Part shown: piece by piece, positions 61,402-64,000 of the stretch | How positions within the stretch are numbered: the stretch's first letter is position 1 | Layout of the letters: each line of letters opens with the position of its first letter | Assembly (NCBI RefSeq): GCF_902506505.1 | Contig: NZ_LR733406.1 | Location: forward strand, 3,966,693-4,030,692 | Direction of reading: 5' to 3' | Origin: Pseudomonas sp. 8AS | Lineage (GTDB): Bacteria; Pseudomonadota; Gammaproteobacteria; Pseudomonadales; Pseudomonadaceae | Length of the DNA stretch: 64,000 nt | Made by a program: the position numbers and the translations under genes | The notes under the pieces: generated by a model | The model's database searches: none | The model's input: the letters and a program-made list of their open reading frames with translations, nothing else | What the model was told of the DNA's origin: nothing

Positions 61402-62589
61402 TCAGGACGCCAGGGGCGCCACCTGCCAACGGCCATCGCGCAGCTGCAGCTGGCGGTCGCAGCCCGCCTCGACGGCAGCGCCCGACTCCTGGCCCGGCAA
61501 TGCCTGCACCACGCGCACCCCTTCACGACGCAGACGCTGCACAGCCTGCCACAGGTAGACATCATGGTGGTCCGGCGCCCAGACGCCAGCCGCCGGCTCG
61601 GCGACCTGCATGTCGCCCAGGGTCACCAGGGTCTTCAGGTCGGTGGAGAAACCGGTGGCCGGCCGCGCGCGACCGAAATCGGCGCCGATGTCGTCATAGC
61701 GACCGCCCTGGGCGATCGACTGTCCCATACCGGGAACGAACGCGGCGAACACCGCGCCGGTGTGGTAACGATAGCCACGCAGCTCGCCCAGATCGAAATA
61801 CAGCGGCAGCTCGGGATAGCGCAGCTCCAGCTCGTCGGCAATCGCCACCAACTCGTCGAGCGCGGCATGCACCTCGGCCGGCGCCTCGACCAGGCAGGCC
61901 TGGGCCAGCTCCAGCACTTCGCGCCCGCCGCACAGCTCGGCCAGCGCACGCAGCATGGAGGCCAACTCGGCCGGCAAGCCGGCAGTCAGGGCAGCCACTT
62001 CATCCACGGCCTTGCGCTGCAGGGCGTCGAACAACTGCTGCTCGACCTCGCCGGACAGCTCGGCGGCACGCGCCAGGCCGCGGTAGATGCCGACATGACC
62101 GAGGTCCATGTGCACATCCGGCACGCGGGCCAGCTCGAGCATGTCGAGCATCAGGCTGATGACTTCCACGTCGCTGGCCGGGCTGGCATCGCCATACAGC
62201 TCGGCGCCCAGCTGGATCGGGCTGCGCGAGGTGGACAAGGCTCGCGGCTGCGCATGCAGCACGCTGCCGGCATAGCACAGGCGGCTCGGCCCTTCGCGGC
62301 GCAGGGTGTGCGCATCGATGCGCGCCACCTGCGGCGTGATGTCGGCACGAAAGCCCATCAGCCGGCCGGATTGCGGATCGGTCACCTTGAAGGTGCGCAG
62401 ATCCAGATCCTGGCCAGCTCCGGTGAGCAGGGATTCGAGGTATTCGATGTGCGGAGTCACGACGAACTCGTAACCCCAGCGCTGGAACAGGTCCAGCACC
62501 TGGCGGCGTGCCGCCTCGATGCGCGCCGCTTCCGGCGGCAGTACTTCTTCGATGCCATCTGGCAGCAGCCAGCGGTCTACCGTTGCCAT
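61402..62589 (-). CDS. hisZ: ATP phosphoribosyltransferase regulatory subunit HisZ
   Basis: A 395-residue HisRS-like protein that activates the short form of HisG. It carries class II synthetase-like motifs (LPDGIEEVLPPEA, RADITPQVARIDA, SIAQGGRYDDIG) but lacks the C-terminal anticodon domain. The ATG at 62589 fits the conserved MATVDRWLLPDGI start. It sits between purA and the hfl genes, its usual pseudomonad location, away from hisG. Confidence 0.95.
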   Translation of the reverse strand: MATVDRWLLPDGIEEVLPPEAARIEAARRQVLDLFQRWGYEFVVTPHIEYLESLLTGAGQDLDLRTFKVTDPQSGRLMGFRADITPQVARIDAHTLRREGPSRLCYAGSVLHAQPRALSTSRSPIQLGAELYGDASPASDVEVISLMLDMLELARVPDVHMDLGHVGIYRGLARAAELSGEVEQQLFDALQRKAVDEVAALTAGLPAELASMLRALAELCGGREVLELAQACLVEAPAEVHAALDELVAIADELELRYPELPLYFDLGELRGYRYHTGAVFAAFVPGMGQSIAQGGRYDDIGADFGRARPATGFSTDLKTLVTLGDMQVAEPAAGVWAPDHHDVYLWQAVQRLRREGVRVVQALPGQESGAAVEAGCDRQLQLRDGRWQVAPLAS

Positions 62590-62623
62590 TTCGCCATTCC
62601 CCTCTCGGTCCGGGCGGCAGCCT

Positions 62624-62809
62624 TCAGTGAAGCAAATACAGGAGGGCGGTTCCCAGCAGCATGCTGGCAAGCCCCATCAGGCGCAGCCGACCATCAGACA
62701 GCTGCGTCAACTGCGTAAGCGCCGTGCGCCAACGCCGCGGATAGAGGAAGGGCAAGACGCCTTCCAGCACCAACATCAGGCACAACGCGATGCCGAATTC
62801 CTGCCACAT
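62624..62809 (-). CDS. DUF2065 small membrane protein
   Basis: A 61-residue protein with two hydrophobic helices (IALCLMLVLEGVLPFLYP and LMGLASMLLGTALLYLL), of the DUF2065 (YjeT) family always found next to hflC/hflK. The ATG at 62809 was chosen; a longer frame would run back into the hflC terminator. Function unknown. Confidence 0.88.
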   Translation of the reverse strand: MWQEFGIALCLMLVLEGVLPFLYPRRWRTALTQLTQLSDGRLRLMGLASMLLGTALLYLLH

Positions 62810-62829
62810 GATTCCCGCAGACGCAAAAA

Positions 62830-62850
62830 AGCCGGGCTTTTTACCCGGCT
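62830..62850 (-). terminator. Terminator of hflC
   Basis: 7-bp stem agccggg/cccggct with a 7-base loop, followed on the minus strand by TTTTTTGCG. It separates hflKC from the DUF2065-hisZ-purA group, at least partly. Confidence 0.88.
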
Positions 62851-62920
62851 GGCTCATGATAACACGTTTTCCGAAACGGTCACCCCGGCAGGCCGAATGG
62901 CCGCGCCGGGGATACGCCGG

Positions 62921-63790
62921 TCAGGGTTTGGAGCGCTCCATGTAACGGAAGAACTCGCTATCCGGATCCAGCACCAGCACGTCGTTCTTGCTGGAGAAGC
63001 TGTCGCGGTAGGCACCCAGGCTACGGTAGAACGCATAGAACTCCTGGTCCTGGCCGTAGGCCGCGGCATAGATGGAGGCCGCCTTGGCGTCGCCATCACC
63101 GCGCACTTCCTCGGACTCGCGATAGGCCTCGGCCAGCAGCACGCGCTTCTGCCGGTCGGCATCGGCACGGATGCCCTCAGCCAGCTCCTTGCCCTTGGCG
63201 CGATGCTCGCGGGCCTCGCGCTCACGCTCGGAAGCCATGCGATCGAACACGCTGCGGTACACCTCTTTCGGCAGGTCGATGGCCTTGACGCGCACGTCGA
63301 CCACCTCGATGCCCAACTCCTTCTGCGCCATGCCGTTGAGCGACTTGGTGATGGCGGCCATCAGCGCATCGCGCTCACCGGAAACCACCTCATGCAGGGA
63401 ACGGGTACCGAACTGGTTGGACAGTGCGGAGACCAGACGCTGCGACAGTCGATCGTCGGCGATCTGCTTCATGCCGGAAGTCGCGGTATAGAAACGCTCG
63501 GCATCCGCCACACGCCACTTGGCGTAGGCATCGACCATGACCGCTTTCTTTTCCAGGGTCAGCACACGCTGGATCGGCGACTCCAGGGTCAGCAGGCGGC
63601 CATCGAACTTGCGCACCTGGTTGACCATCGGAATCTTCACGTGCAAACCGGGCTGCACATCGGCCACCTGGATCTTACCGAACTGCAGGAGCACGGCCTT
63701 TTCCGTCTGGGTGACGATGTAGAAGCTGTTCCAGGCAACGACCGCCAGGACCACGCCCGCGATCAGGGCAAACAGTGATTTATTGCTCAT
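62921..63790 (-). CDS. hflC: Protease modulator HflC
   Basis: A 289-residue SPFH-domain inner-membrane protein (N-terminal helix LFALIAGVVLAVVAWNSFYI) that forms the large HflKC cage around FtsH. VVDVRVKAIDLPKEV and the Ala/Glu-rich coiled region are typical. Its ATG shares one base with the hflK stop (TGATG). Confidence 0.97.
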   Translation of the reverse strand: MSNKSLFALIAGVVLAVVAWNSFYIVTQTEKAVLLQFGKIQVADVQPGLHVKIPMVNQVRKFDGRLLTLESPIQRVLTLEKKAVMVDAYAKWRVADAERFYTATSGMKQIADDRLSQRLVSALSNQFGTRSLHEVVSGERDALMAAITKSLNGMAQKELGIEVVDVRVKAIDLPKEVYRSVFDRMASEREREAREHRAKGKELAEGIRADADRQKRVLLAEAYRESEEVRGDGDAKAASIYAAAYGQDQEFYAFYRSLGAYRDSFSSKNDVLVLDPDSEFFRYMERSKP

Positions 63791-64000
63791 CAGCGGCTCT
63801 CCCGCGTACGCAGATCGCGACGCTCCAGATCATTGATGATCCGCGTGGTCGTTTCACTGCTGGCCGGCTGCGCGGCATTGACAGCGCCCGTCGCACCGCG
63901 GCTGTCGATCATCTTGTCCAGCGGCAGGTACAGCAGGTTGCTCTGCCCGTCCTTACCGGTCACCAGCACCTTGCTGGTATTGCGGTAGACCTCCTGCATG
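63790..64000 (-). CDS. hflK: Protease modulator HflK (N-terminus beyond right edge)
   Basis: Only the C-terminal 69 or so residues are inside the window: QEVYRNTSKVLVTGKDGQSN, LLYLPLDKM and a polar tail. This matches the end of HflK, where the SPFH domain and coiled coil lie upstream beyond the edge. It overlaps hflC by one base. Confidence 0.93.
   Translation of the reverse strand, partial: MQEVYRNTSKVLVTGKDGQSNLLYLPLDKMIDSRGATGAVNAAQPASSETTTRIINDLERRDLRTRESR

Overview
The window is GC-rich chromosomal DNA with coding density above 90 percent. It looks like the core genome of a Pseudomonas: gene order (lipA/lipB/ybeD; dacA-rlpA-mltB-rodA-mrdA-rlmH-rsfS-nadD-proA; ubiX/mpl/mtfA/ppa; alr-dnaB-rplI-rpsR-rpsF-rlmB-rnr-tRNA-Leu-purA-hisZ-hflC-hflK) and protein sequences match that genus as I remember it. 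I see no rRNA, CRISPR array, insertion sequence, integrase or prophage gene. Genes run off both edges (nnrS-like on the left, hflK on the right).

Layout. 0-9 kb: an NnrS-type membrane protein, twin tiny lipoproteins, a TatD nuclease, a chemoreceptor, a ROK sugar kinase, ampD-ampE (muropeptide recycling and beta-lactamase signalling), an AlkA-type glycosylase and lipA. 9-19 kb: one long leftward block covering lipoate transfer (lipB, ybeD), cell elongation and peptidoglycan remodelling (dacA-like PBP5/6, rlpA, mltB, rodA, mrdA), ribosome maturation (rlmH, rsfS), NAD synthesis (nadD) and proline synthesis (proA). 19-32.6 kb: a second 3-methyladenine glycosylase, a DedA-PAP2 fusion, a leftward lrgA-lrgB-LON-domain operon, a MaoC dehydratase, a MORN-repeat/C13-peptidase lipoprotein, a Rossmann oxidoreductase, a thiolase, ubiX, mpl, a GNAT acetyltransferase, mtfA and ppa. 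Three different palindromic repeat elements sit between genes here, and two of them carry the stop codon of a neighbour.

32.7-44.5 kb is the most accessory-looking part. It has an AraC-type regulator divergent from a flavin dehydrogenase plus ThDP-enzyme pair, with a striking tandem-repeat operator between them. It is followed by a three-gene module with two transglutaminase-like proteins and a fused circularly permuted ATP-grasp/alpha-E protein, and by a bacteriohemerythrin. The transglutaminase/ATP-grasp module probably makes and processes an unknown peptide-like product; this is the best candidate for a poorly described system.

44.5-64 kb returns to core genes: ygiQ, a 7TM-DISM diguanylate cyclase, alr, dnaB, the rpsF-rpsR-DUF2232-rplI ribosomal operon, rlmB-rnr, two tandem tRNA-Leu(CAG) genes, a second chemoreceptor, purA, hisZ, a DUF2065 protein and hflK-hflC. 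In P. aeruginosa PAO1, as I recall, the left block (around PA3996-PA4031) and this right block (around PA4928-PA4942) are far apart, so the 32.7-44.5 kb stretch appears to lie at a rearrangement junction between two conserved blocks.
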